A stretch of DNA of 5,973 bases. Origin: an uncultured Nannocystaceae bacterium (GTDB taxonomy: Bacteria > Myxococcota_A > Polyangia > Nannocystales > Nannocystaceae). The position numbers were made by a program, and so were the translations under genes. How positions within the stretch are numbered: position 1 is the stretch's first letter; every line of letters starts with the position of its first letter. This document shows positions 1 to 5,794 of the stretch, one piece after another. Under the pieces are notes generated by a model that saw only the letters and a program-made list of their open reading frames with translations, was not told the origin of the DNA and searched no databases. Where the stretch lies: the NCBI GenBank assembly GCA_938084085.1, contig CALKDV010000461.1, forward strand, positions 1-5,973, given 5' to 3'.

Positions 1-311
1 TCAGCCTGTGTCACGGTCCGGGCTCCTTTCTCGCCACGGCCTTGGACGGCCACGAGTTCATCTATGGCGGATACAAGATGGCCGTGTTCCCCGACTCAGT
101 GGACAAGATCACGCCGAAGATCGGTTACCTACCTGGCCATATGCCATGGCGTTTGGGGGAGGAACTTTCAAAGCGAGGGGTCACGCTCGTGAACTCCAAG
201 GCAGACGATACGTGTTGTGTCCACCGCAACCTCATCACCGGAGCTAGTCCTCTCGCTGCGAACGAGCTCGGCAAGGTGGCCGTGGCCACCTTGCTGAAGC
301 AGCTAATGTAG
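1..311 (+). CDS. hchA: HchA/Hsp31-type glyoxalase III (protein deglycase), C-terminal part
   Basis: The frame is open from the left edge (first full codon at base 3) to TAG at 309-311, about 102 residues. It opens on the nucleophile elbow SLCHGPGSF, typical of the Hsp31 branch of the DJ-1/PfpI superfamily, in which Cys is followed directly by His (the Cys185-His186-Asp214 triad of E. coli Hsp31). An Asp in AVFPDSVDK, 28 residues after the Cys, sits about where the third triad residue belongs. Further matches to E. coli HchA as I remember it are IGYLPGHMPWRLGEEL, VHRNLITGASP and AANELGK. Family members convert methylglyoxal to lactate without glutathione and act as stress holdases in the cytoplasm; deglycase activity is debated. 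The N-terminal two thirds, including the metal-site residues, lie outside the window. A single-domain PfpI relative is less likely because of the Cys-His pair and the GYLPGH segment. Confidence 0.9.
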   Translation, partial: SLCHGPGSFLATALDGHEFIYGGYKMAVFPDSVDKITPKIGYLPGHMPWRLGEELSKRGVTLVNSKADDTCCVHRNLITGASPLAANELGKVAVATLLKQLM

Positions 312-356
312 TCGCGGACCTGCGCACGTTAGCGGCTCGTCACCAGACCCGCGCAC

Positions 357-388
357 AGCGGCCCTGGGGTGCCGCTCCCACCTGTGGG
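357..388 (+). terminator. Tandem small hairpins after hchA (weak terminator candidate)
   Basis: AGCGGC (357-362) pairs perfectly with GCCGCT (371-376) around an 8-nt loop. CCCA (377-380) pairs with TGGG (385-388) around a 4-nt loop immediately afterwards. They lie 46 nt after the hchA stop and before the next gene, where a terminator would fit. There is no T tract, so a classical intrinsic terminator is not shown; Rho-dependent ending or chance pairing in GC-rich DNA is possible. Confidence 0.25.
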
Positions 389-465
389 GCGCGAGTAGGG
401 GCCGATTGGGACACAAGCGGGGGGGCCCGGACCGCCGCGGCACCCATCTCAAGATCGGGCAGGAG

Positions 466-1308
466 ATGGCCGATGGCCTCCCGATGTCTGTGTCAGCATA
501 TGGGGGAGCGAGCGCGTACGCGCGCCCCGTGAGCCCAAGCTCTGCGGCTGTTCCTCGAGCAGGAGCGACGTCCGCGGGAGCGACACCGGGGACAGAGGAG
601 CGCCCATTTGTGGGGATTGACGCTCCCCAAGATGTGGTCGAGCTTTCTCCGGAGGTACTCGCGCAGCTTGAGCAGCGCGACTCGGAGGATGCCACCGGTG
701 TCGAGGAGGCGTTTGGTGAGCGCGAGACGACGGGAGCAGAAGAGGACGCCGAGGGCACCACAGAACTCACCGAAGCCGACCAAGAAATGGTCCGCGAACT
801 CAAGGCACGTGACGGCGAGGTTCGGCGCCACGAAAACGCCCACGCCGCGGCGGGCGGTCAGTACGCAGGCAGTCCTCGCTACGACTTTCAAACGGGACCG
901 GACGGTCGGCGCTACGCGGTCGGTGGGACCGTTAGCATCGATGTCAGCGCCGTCCCGGGTGAGCCAGACAAAACGATTGAGAAGATGCGCATCGTCCGAG
1001 CGGCGGCCCTCGCCCCGGCGGAGCCGAGCGGCCAAGACCGTCGCGTCGCCGCGGAGGCGTCGAAGACAGAGGCGGCCGCGCGCTCCGAACTCGCGGAGCA
1101 GAAGACGGCCGAGCAAGGCACCGCTGCGGTGGAGAGCGGCGAGGAGGATTCGGCACCTCTCGAAGACGGCGAGACGCCGGCGCGGACCACGGGCGCAACG
1201 GGTACTCGCAACCTCGCGCGGGCTCGCCGGGCAGTGCAGCGCTATCAGACCTCAGGCGGCAGCGGAGCAGCCCCCGCTCGCGGATCATTGCTGCGCGCGT
1301 CGGCGTGA
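466..1308 (+). CDS. SprA-related putative metalloprotease (HENAH zinc motif)
   Basis: About 280 residues from this start. The conserved core runs from about residue 101 to 200: LTEADQEMVRELKARDGEVRxHE, then HENAH at residues 122-126 (bases 829-843), AAGGQYAGSPRYDFQTGPDGRRYAVGG, VSIDVS and a helix with KMRIVRAAALAPAEPS. This matches the SprA-related family (Pfam PF12118, also named putative metalloprotease CJM1_0395 family). HENAH fits the HExxH zincin pattern, so zinc peptidase activity is inferred, not proven. The flanks are low complexity: Ala/Ser/Pro/Glu before the core and Glu/Ala/Arg/Thr after it. No signal peptide is visible. The start is uncertain: ATG 466 directly abuts AGGAG (461-465), too close for ideal spacing; ATG 484 (MSVSAYGG) is a good alternative, and the frame extends to TTG 406. 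It is convergent with the next gene. Confidence 0.85.
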   Translation: MADGLPMSVSAYGGASAYARPVSPSSAAVPRAGATSAGATPGTEERPFVGIDAPQDVVELSPEVLAQLEQRDSEDATGVEEAFGERETTGAEEDAEGTTELTEADQEMVRELKARDGEVRRHENAHAAAGGQYAGSPRYDFQTGPDGRRYAVGGTVSIDVSAVPGEPDKTIEKMRIVRAAALAPAEPSGQDRRVAAEASKTEAAARSELAEQKTAEQGTAAVESGEEDSAPLEDGETPARTTGATGTRNLARARRAVQRYQTSGGSGAAPARGSLLRASA

Positions 1309-1310
1309 TG

Positions 1311-1325
1311 GAACCCGCGGGGTTC
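1311..1325. terminator. Perfect hairpin between convergent genes
   Basis: GAACCC (1311-1316) and GGGTTC (1320-1325) form a perfect 6-bp stem with a 3-nt GCG loop. It starts 2 nt after the SprA-like gene's stop and lies 34 nt beyond the stop of the opposing gene, so one symmetrical element could end both transcripts. Neither side has a T tract, so strength is doubtful. Confidence 0.35.
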
Positions 1326-1359
1326 ACCGACACCGAGTGGCGGTGCGGCGGGCCTCCAC

Positions 1360-2148
1360 TCATTCGGCGCTCGGCGAGGACGACCGCGTGGCGGCCGCGC
1401 AAGACACCTGCACTTCGACGTATCCGTCGCCCTTGATCCAGCCGTCTTCAAGCTGGATCCACCATCCGAGGCGGCGGCGTTCCGCGTCGGCGGCGACGGG
1501 GGTGACAGGGTCCATGCTCGCGGCGAGGCAGGCCATGGAGGGATCCTCCATCCAGCGATCCTCTTCGTCGCAGAGCCACTCCGATCCCGGAGCGTCACAC
1601 GCGTAGCCTCGCCACGGAGTTTCGAGGTAGGGGACGATGAGGCTGTCCGGCTCCAGCTGCACGCGGCCTGGGTCTTCGCAGCCGTGCCACGCACAAAACG
1701 GGAGCCCGATCGCGCAGGTGTTTAGGGTGTGGACCTGGTAGGCGCGGGGGGGCAAGTAATGGACCTCTTCGCGGAGGACATGGAGCGTCAAACCTTGCGG
1801 GATGGCTGCGAGTCCTCGCAGCGTCCCTCCTGGAGCGCTGTACAGCGGCACAAAGGCCGCGCCTGGTCGCCGAACGTGCCGCAGGGTCTCGCCCTCGCCA
1901 GAGGGACAGTAGCCTCGCCACGCGAAGTCGTCGGCGATGCTGAGGAGGTTCCCCTGGTGCACGCGAACGGGGACCTCGAGCGTGCGCCGGGGTCGCCTCG
2001 CGTCTGCACCGGCCTCGCCTCGCAGCGGGCCCGCGTCGGGGAGGCTCGGCGCGGTGGCGGCCTGGGCCGACGAGGGAGAGGACAGGTGGCACCTCGCCAC
2101 GCAAACCGAGAAGACGGTGAAGAGGAGCAGGTAAACAAGCGCGCGCAT
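1360..2148 (-). CDS. Secreted cysteine-rich protein of unknown function
   Basis: 262 residues. I chose ATG at 2148 because a signal peptide begins there: MRA followed by the hydrophobic run LVYLLLFTVFSVCVA. No Shine-Dalgarno is visible upstream, and the frame continues back to 2454, with another ATG at 2214. Cleavage could follow AQA (residues 28-30). VARC at 17-20 resembles a lipobox, but Arg at -1 is not allowed in the usual consensus. After a Ser/Ala/Pro/Arg-rich linker (to about 57), the mature part has eight cysteines (81, 145, 152, 157, 184, 193, 207, 250), suggesting disulfides outside the cytoplasm. The motif WRGY followed closely by Cys occurs twice (78-81 and 179-184). The segment GWWIQLEDGWIKGDGYVEV near the C-terminus looks like a beta-rich, SH3-like strand pair, but that is only a visual impression. 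I do not recognise the family. It is divergent from the DUF885 gene. Confidence 0.72.
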   Translation of the reverse strand: MRALVYLLLFTVFSVCVARCHLSSPSSAQAATAPSLPDAGPLRGEAGADARRPRRTLEVPVRVHQGNLLSIADDFAWRGYCPSGEGETLRHVRRPGAAFVPLYSAPGGTLRGLAAIPQGLTLHVLREEVHYLPPRAYQVHTLNTCAIGLPFCAWHGCEDPGRVQLEPDSLIVPYLETPWRGYACDAPGSEWLCDEEDRWMEDPSMACLAASMDPVTPVAADAERRRLGWWIQLEDGWIKGDGYVEVQVSCAAATRSSSPSAE

Positions 2149-2269
2149 GGGAGGACACGAGGAGGGGGCGTGTGGACGTTCAACCTCTGGGACGCGTGAG
2201 GGTGGCAGAATCATCCGCGGTGGCTCGTGTCGGGGCCGGGGTTGGAACCGTGGGTCGCAAACGTGTCGG

Positions 2270-2297
2270 CGAGCATTGCCATGGAGGTCCCTGCTCG
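2270..2297. promoter_or_regulatory. Inverted repeat in divergent intergenic region (operator candidate)
   Basis: CGAGCA (2270-2275) and TGCTCG (2292-2297) are perfect inverted copies separated by 16 nt. They lie in the 175-nt space between the divergent cysteine-rich and DUF885 genes, ending 14 nt before the ribosome binding site of the latter. The position suits a repressor site or 5' UTR hairpin. Six-base arms can arise by chance, and no convincing -35/-10 pair is visible in this space on either strand. Confidence 0.2.
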
Positions 2298-2310
2298 GGT
2301 AAGACCACGC

Positions 2311-2316
2311 AAGGAG
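2311..2316 (+). promoter_or_regulatory. Ribosome binding site of the DUF885 lipoprotein gene
   Basis: AAGGAG lies 7 nt before ATG 2324. This near-ideal Shine-Dalgarno fixes the start at 2324 rather than at the second ATG immediately after it (2327) or at Met15 further in. Confidence 0.75.
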
Positions 2317-2323
2317 AAACTCC

Positions 2324-4018
2324 ATGATGAGGTCGTCTTGCTTTCGAGGGCTGCTGCAGCCTGCAATGTTCACGCTGTCGCTGCTGCTCACAAGTTGCAA
2401 GGTGCCGGCCACGTCCACGCCCGTCGCCCAGCCCACGGCCACGGTGCCGAGCACCCATGAGGCGCTGGTGCAGCTGTTTCAAGAGTGGCGCGAGTTTGAG
2501 CGCCCGCCGCTGCGCGAGGGGGCTCCCGACTACACCGTCGAGGGCTTCGCGGCAGCCGAGCCGGCCTATGACGCGCTGCGGGCACGCTTGGATTACATGG
2601 ACATCAACGAGTGGCCGATCCCCGAGCAAGTGGACTGGCACCTGGTGCGGGCGGAGATGAACGGCTATGAGTTTAACCGGCGAGTGCTGCGGCCATGGGC
2701 GCGCGACCCCGCATTCTACCAGTCGGTCTGGATGGAACGCAGCGACGTCCCGGCTCATGAAGGTCCCACCCACCACGCGGTGATTGAGTATTGGACCTAC
2801 GAGTTGCCGCTCGCACCCAAGGCGCAGCGCCGCTTGGTTCGTGAGCTCGCCGTCATCCCCCCGCTGATGGAGCAGGCACGCGAGAACCTCACCGGGAACG
2901 CGCGAGACCTGTGGGTGGCTGGCATTCGGAACATCGAGGCTCAGGCTCGGAACCTTGACACCATCGAAGCTCAGACAAGGACCATGGCGACCCCCGAATT
3001 GACCGCGGCTATCGTCGCTGCTCGGGCGGCCACGGAGGAGCTAGTCGCGTGGCTCAAGACGCAAGCACCGACCAAAACGGGGCCCTCGGGGCTGGGTCGA
3101 GACGACTACACCTGGTACCAGCAGCAAGTGCACTACCTACCCATGAACTGGCAGCAGGAGGTGGATTTGTTGGAGCGCGAGCTGGATCGCTCATGGGCGT
3201 CGCTTCGGCTGGAGGAGCATCAAAACCGCGACCTGCCCGAGCTTGCGGCCCCCGCCGACGCAGAGGCCTACGCTCAACGTCAAGACCGCGACGCCACGGG
3301 GTTCATGCGATTCCTATTTGACCGCGAGGTGCTGCCCTTCAAGGCGTATTTTGAGCCGGCGTTGCGTGAGCACTTCATGCCCTTTGTCCCCGCTGACGAG
3401 CGGAACTTTTTTCTCATCGCAGCCCACCTCGACCCGCTTCCGCTGTTCTCGCATTTCTTTCACTGGTTTGAGTTGGCCCAGATGGACAACGAGCCGCACG
3501 CGAGCCCCATTCGCCGGGGGGCCTTGCTCTACAACATCTTCGACACCCGCAACGAGGGCACCGCGACGGGCGTGGAGGAGATGTTCATGCACGCGGGACT
3601 GTACGACGCCAGCCCCCGGTCGCGAGAGATCGTGTGGATCATGTTGGCCCAGCGGGCGGCGCGTGGGCTCGGCTCGCTGTTTGCCCACGCCAACGAGATG
3701 ACCATGGCGGAGGCTGGCACGGTGCACGTCGACTGGACCCCGCGCGGCTGGATGCGCAACGAGCCTGAGCTCTTGCAGTTCGAGCAGCATCTGTATCTTC
3801 GCCAGCCCGGATACGGCACCAGCTACGTCACCGGCAAGTACCTGCTCGAGCGGTTGCTGGCCCACCGCACCCAGCAGATGGAGGCGCGGGGTGAGCCCTA
3901 CTCGCTGCGCGATTTCTACACCGAGCTTATGGAGGCGGGGTGCGTGCCGATCTCGTTGGTCCACTGGCAGCTCACGGGGGACGACCGCGCCATCAAGGCG
4001 ATCGTGGCCGGATACTGA
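2324..4018 (+). CDS. DUF885 family lipoprotein, metal motif altered
   Basis: 564 residues, near the usual DUF885 (PF05960) length. The N-terminus is a lipoprotein signal: hydrophobic LFTLSLL-type core (about 15-22) and lipobox LTSC with Cys25, so a membrane-anchored periplasmic or surface protein is expected. A Thr/Pro/Ala linker follows to about 43. DUF885 features include PIPEQVDWHLVRAEMNGYEF (98-117), RPWARDPAFY (123-132), EGTATGVEEMFMHAG (411-425, matching the family EGWALYAE-type motif), QPGYGTSYVTGK (494-505) and FYTELMEAGCVPISLV (531-546). Family members are thought to be zinc peptidases of the HExxPGHH type. Here the corresponding region reads LFSHFFHWFELAQMDNEPH (374-392), so the HE pair is absent while His380 and Glu411 remain. 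It may be a divergent subfamily with another metal arrangement, or inactive. Start supported by AAGGAG at good spacing. Probably transcribed alone. Confidence 0.88.
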   Translation: MMRSSCFRGLLQPAMFTLSLLLTSCKVPATSTPVAQPTATVPSTHEALVQLFQEWREFERPPLREGAPDYTVEGFAAAEPAYDALRARLDYMDINEWPIPEQVDWHLVRAEMNGYEFNRRVLRPWARDPAFYQSVWMERSDVPAHEGPTHHAVIEYWTYELPLAPKAQRRLVRELAVIPPLMEQARENLTGNARDLWVAGIRNIEAQARNLDTIEAQTRTMATPELTAAIVAARAATEELVAWLKTQAPTKTGPSGLGRDDYTWYQQQVHYLPMNWQQEVDLLERELDRSWASLRLEEHQNRDLPELAAPADAEAYAQRQDRDATGFMRFLFDREVLPFKAYFEPALREHFMPFVPADERNFFLIAAHLDPLPLFSHFFHWFELAQMDNEPHASPIRRGALLYNIFDTRNEGTATGVEEMFMHAGLYDASPRSREIVWIMLAQRAARGLGSLFAHANEMTMAEAGTVHVDWTPRGWMRNEPELLQFEQHLYLRQPGYGTSYVTGKYLLERLLAHRTQQMEARGEPYSLRDFYTELMEAGCVPISLVHWQLTGDDRAIKAIVAGY

Positions 4019-4033
4019 GTCCCGGATCCTGAG

Positions 4034-4061
4034 CGACCCCCGCGAAAGGACCGTGGGGTCG
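4034..4061 (+). terminator. Hairpin downstream of the DUF885 gene
   Basis: CGACCCC (4034-4040) pairs perfectly with GGGGTCG (4055-4061), a 7-bp stem with a 14-nt loop, starting 16 nt after the DUF885 stop. No T tract follows, so it is only a weak intrinsic terminator candidate, though it could stabilise the transcript 3' end. Confidence 0.35.
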
Positions 4062-4107
4062 GGGTTCCGTGAGAGTGTGCCGGGTCAGGGGGACGGACCA
4101 AGGATTT

Positions 4108-4199
4108 GGGCCCGCGCCGACTCCGCCAAAAGGACCCTTGTTCAGGTTTCGGGACCGCCCCACGAGGATTCAAGCTCGGGTCCGCGCCACGCCAACAGG
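4108..4199. repeat. Imperfect direct repeat in intergenic region
   Basis: GGGCCCGCGCC (4108-4118) with GCCAA (4125-4129) and GG (4132-4133) recurs as GGGTCCGCGCC (4178-4188) with GCCAA (4191-4195) and GG (4198-4199). The copies are 70 nt apart and the inner spacer differs by 4 nt. They sit in the 288-nt gene-free stretch 4019-4306. This could be a pair of protein-binding sites or a decayed duplication; no function can be assigned. Confidence 0.3.
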
Positions 4200-4250
4200 C
4201 GCCTGGTTCTGGTCCTGCGGGTCACCGGGGTCGGGTTTCATCCTAGACTC

Positions 4251-4281
4251 AAAAAAAAATGCGCGGTTCGGAATAGCCGCG
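4251..4281 (-). terminator. Terminator-like hairpin with T9 tract on the minus strand
   Basis: On the plus strand, nine A residues (4251-4259) precede CGCGG (4262-4266) and CCGCG (4277-4281), which form a 5-bp all-GC stem with a 10-nt loop. Read on the minus strand this is hairpin, two bases, then T9, the classic intrinsic terminator order. No minus-strand gene lies just upstream, so it may stop antisense transcription or act as part of a bidirectional terminator for the DUF885 transcript. The plus-side flank ATATTCTCTC is only loosely T-rich. It ends 25 nt before the ATG of the next gene, so it could also be a 5' UTR hairpin. Confidence 0.4.
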
Positions 4282-4306
4282 ATATTCTCTCGTCGGACCA
4301 AGCCCC

Positions 4307-5296
4307 ATGAGACGAATTTCTACGAACCATCTGTCCCTGTCTGTGGCTCTCTTCCTGGGAGGCGTGTGCGTGCTGCCCGGGACGGCTCACGCCCAGGCGC
4401 CCGAGACCACGCTCGCAGCCCCCGCCGCCGCCGCCGCTGAGGACGGCGAAATCGAGGCCGAAGAGGAGGATGAGGCCGCGAGTGACGATATCCTGGAGGT
4501 CCTCGACCTTCCACTTACTGCTGTTGATCTCCGTGAGGAGTCCGGTATGGACGAGACCGAGATAGTGGACGCGATCGCCGCCGCGGAAGAGGCCGGCCTG
4601 AGCGCCAGCGAGACCATGGAGTTGCTTGAGGAGGAGCGCGAGAGCGTCAAAAAGCGCGGCAAGAAGAAAAACTTTAACGCATGGCTCCGCCGTCAGATCG
4701 CCAAGGGAGAGAGCCCCAAAGCCATCCGCAAAAAGATCGCCAAGCGCGACGACGAGAAGCAACTGACGCAAGAGGACAAAAAGGCCATCCAGGCCGCGGC
4801 CAAGGAGTATCGCAAGGCCCACAAGGAGAAGCTTGAGGCCATTCGCGCGCGGCGAAAGGCCTACAAGGCCGAGGGCAAGGTCATCAAGCTTCGAGGCGAG
4901 GAGCGCCACCGCGAGCGTGAGGCCAAGATGGCCGAGCGGCGGCTGAAGCAGCTAGAGCGCCTCAAGGCGGCGGGGGCGGATCACCCCGACCTCGACGCGC
5001 GCATCGAGGCGGCCAAAAAGCGCGCCGCCAAGGCGAAGCGTGTGGAGCAACGGGCAGAGAACCGTCGCAAGAAATCCGCCAAGGATATGCGCGAAGAGAA
5101 GGCCGAGGCCCGCGAGGAGACAAAAGAAGCCAAGGAGGCCCGCAAGGAGGCTCGCCAGGATGGGAAAGCGACCAAGAAGATGCTCGAGGACAAGGGCGTC
5201 ACACCGCCCAAAGGCAAAAAGGGCAAAGGCAAAAAGGGCAAAGGCAAGGGCAACAAAGACAACAAGGGCAACAAGGGCAAGGGCCTGGAGAACTAG
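4307..5296 (+). CDS. Exported Lys/Glu-rich coiled-coil protein with Lys-Gly tail
   Basis: 329 residues, family not recognised. A Sec signal peptide covers residues 1-29: MRR, hydrophobic LSLSVALFLGGVCVL, then cleavage after AHA (27-29). Next come an Ala/Pro stretch, an acidic block rich in Glu and Asp (45-61), and a helix-prone segment (61-110) with ESGMDETEIVDAIAAAEEAG. From about 113 to 297 the chain is almost entirely Lys, Arg, Glu and Ala, with heptad-friendly spacing and no Cys, so a long charged coiled coil is likely. The tail (301-326) is nearly pure Lys/Gly/Asn. Exported coiled coils of this kind might bridge envelope layers or bind polyanions such as nucleic acid or polysaccharide; that is inference only. 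ATG 4307 is chosen for the signal peptide; no clear Shine-Dalgarno precedes it. A lipoprotein gene follows after 36 nt, probably in the same operon. Confidence 0.8.
   Translation: MRRISTNHLSLSVALFLGGVCVLPGTAHAQAPETTLAAPAAAAAEDGEIEAEEEDEAASDDILEVLDLPLTAVDLREESGMDETEIVDAIAAAEEAGLSASETMELLEEERESVKKRGKKKNFNAWLRRQIAKGESPKAIRKKIAKRDDEKQLTQEDKKAIQAAAKEYRKAHKEKLEAIRARRKAYKAEGKVIKLRGEERHREREAKMAERRLKQLERLKAAGADHPDLDARIEAAKKRAAKAKRVEQRAENRRKKSAKDMREEKAEAREETKEAKEARKEARQDGKATKKMLEDKGVTPPKGKKGKGKKGKGKGNKDNKGNKGKGLEN
5210..5251 (+). repeat. In-frame 15-bp tandem repeat encoding the Lys-Gly tail
   Basis: AAAGGCAAAAAGGGC occurs twice without any mismatch (5210-5224 and 5225-5239), followed by a shortened copy AAAGGCAAGGGC (5240-5251). 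Each full unit encodes Lys-Gly-Lys-Lys-Gly. Related Asn-Lys-Gly units (AACAAGGGC) follow to about 5282. Because the unit is a multiple of 3, slippage would change tail length without shifting the frame. Confidence 0.75.
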
Positions 5297-5323
5297 GCGG
5301 CATCTCGACACCCGAGAAAGATC

Positions 5324-5328
5324 AGGAA
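5324..5328 (+). promoter_or_regulatory. Ribosome binding site of the small lipoprotein gene
   Basis: AGGAA ends 4 nt before ATG 5333, in the 36-nt gap after the coiled-coil gene. It favours ATG 5333 over the in-frame ATG at 5363, which would shorten the signal peptide. Confidence 0.5.
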
Positions 5329-5332
5329 CACC

Positions 5333-5746
5333 ATGAAGACCACGAAGTTCACGAAGACCCACATGTCCACGCTGCTCGCCGCCGCGCTCACCCTCGGGCT
5401 GATGCCGACGCTCGCTGCCTGCGGCGGCGGCAAGGATCAGGCGCAGCCGGAGGCCGGCACAAAGGCCAGTCCGAGCGGCGACTCGGCGGCGAAGGCGGGG
5501 GCCAAGGCCGTCGACCCTGCAGTTCAGACCGAGGCGAACGAGGCATTGAGCGCTGACAGCGGGCTTGATCCGAAGGTGATGAAGGCCGTCAGCATCGCCC
5601 GGGAGATCGACGCGGATCCCTCCAAGTCTGATGATGTGCTGGCCAAGTACAAGTTGAGTCGAGACGACCTCAGCGCGCTCATGTATGAGATCGCCCGGGA
5701 CCCCAAACTCGCCGCGTCCTACGCTGCGGCCCGAGAGAAGTCCTAG
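5333..5746 (+). CDS. Small lipoprotein of unknown function
   Basis: 137 residues. The N-terminus is a lipoprotein signal: basic MKTTKFTKTH, hydrophobic LLAAALTLGLMPTL, and lipobox LAAC with Cys30, followed by GGG. Gly at +2 rather than Asp gives no inner-membrane retention signal by the E. coli rule. Residues 33-62 are a low-complexity Ala/Lys/Ser linker. The C-terminal domain (about 65-135) is predicted helical: DSGLDPKVMKAVSIAREIDADP, then a Ser/Asp turn, DVLAKYKLSRDDLSALMYEIARDP and KLAASYAAAR. The repeated pattern of helix, DP and turn suggests a compact three- or four-helix bundle. I recognise no named family. Residues 75-103 resemble residues 78-107 of the upstream exported coiled-coil protein. 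The 36-nt gap and same strand indicate an operon with it. No terminator is visible after the stop. Confidence 0.8.
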   Translation: MKTTKFTKTHMSTLLAAALTLGLMPTLAACGGGKDQAQPEAGTKASPSGDSAAKAGAKAVDPAVQTEANEALSADSGLDPKVMKAVSIAREIDADPSKSDDVLAKYKLSRDDLSALMYEIARDPKLAASYAAAREKS

Positions 5747-5794
5747 TCGTCACGCGGAACCGTAAACGCCCCGAACAGAAAGGCCTTCGGGCTC

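Noticed and set aside
303..803. Minus-strand open frame opposite the SprA-like gene
   Set aside because: Ser/Arg/Pro-rich antisense product typical of GC-rich DNA; the plus-strand product carries a recognisable conserved core.
2149..2454. N-terminal extension of the minus-strand cysteine-rich protein to a start at 2454
   Set aside because: The extension would overlap the DUF885 start and lipoprotein signal, is unlike a natural N-terminus, and would bury the signal peptide that begins at 2148.
4221..4249. GTCACC and TAGACT with a 17-nt spacer as a -35/-10 promoter for the coiled-coil gene
   Set aside because: Only 3 of 6 and 4 of 6 bases match the sigma-70 consensus, which is expected by chance; the downstream hairpin also makes the position awkward.
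4019..4306. Possible tRNA or structured RNA in the gene-free stretch
   Set aside because: No T-arm GTTCRA-type sequence with paired arms, no CCA end and no cloverleaf could be formed by eye; only short GC hairpins.
4421..4437. GCC trinucleotide run as a microsatellite
   Set aside because: Only four consecutive GCC codons in a poly-Ala linker; ordinary for a GC-rich genome.
4238..4909. Long minus-strand open frame (223 codons) rich in Leu, Gly and Ala
   Set aside because: It is the antisense shadow of the Lys/Glu-rich coiled coil: Lys and Glu codons read backwards give Leu and Phe. No independent support.
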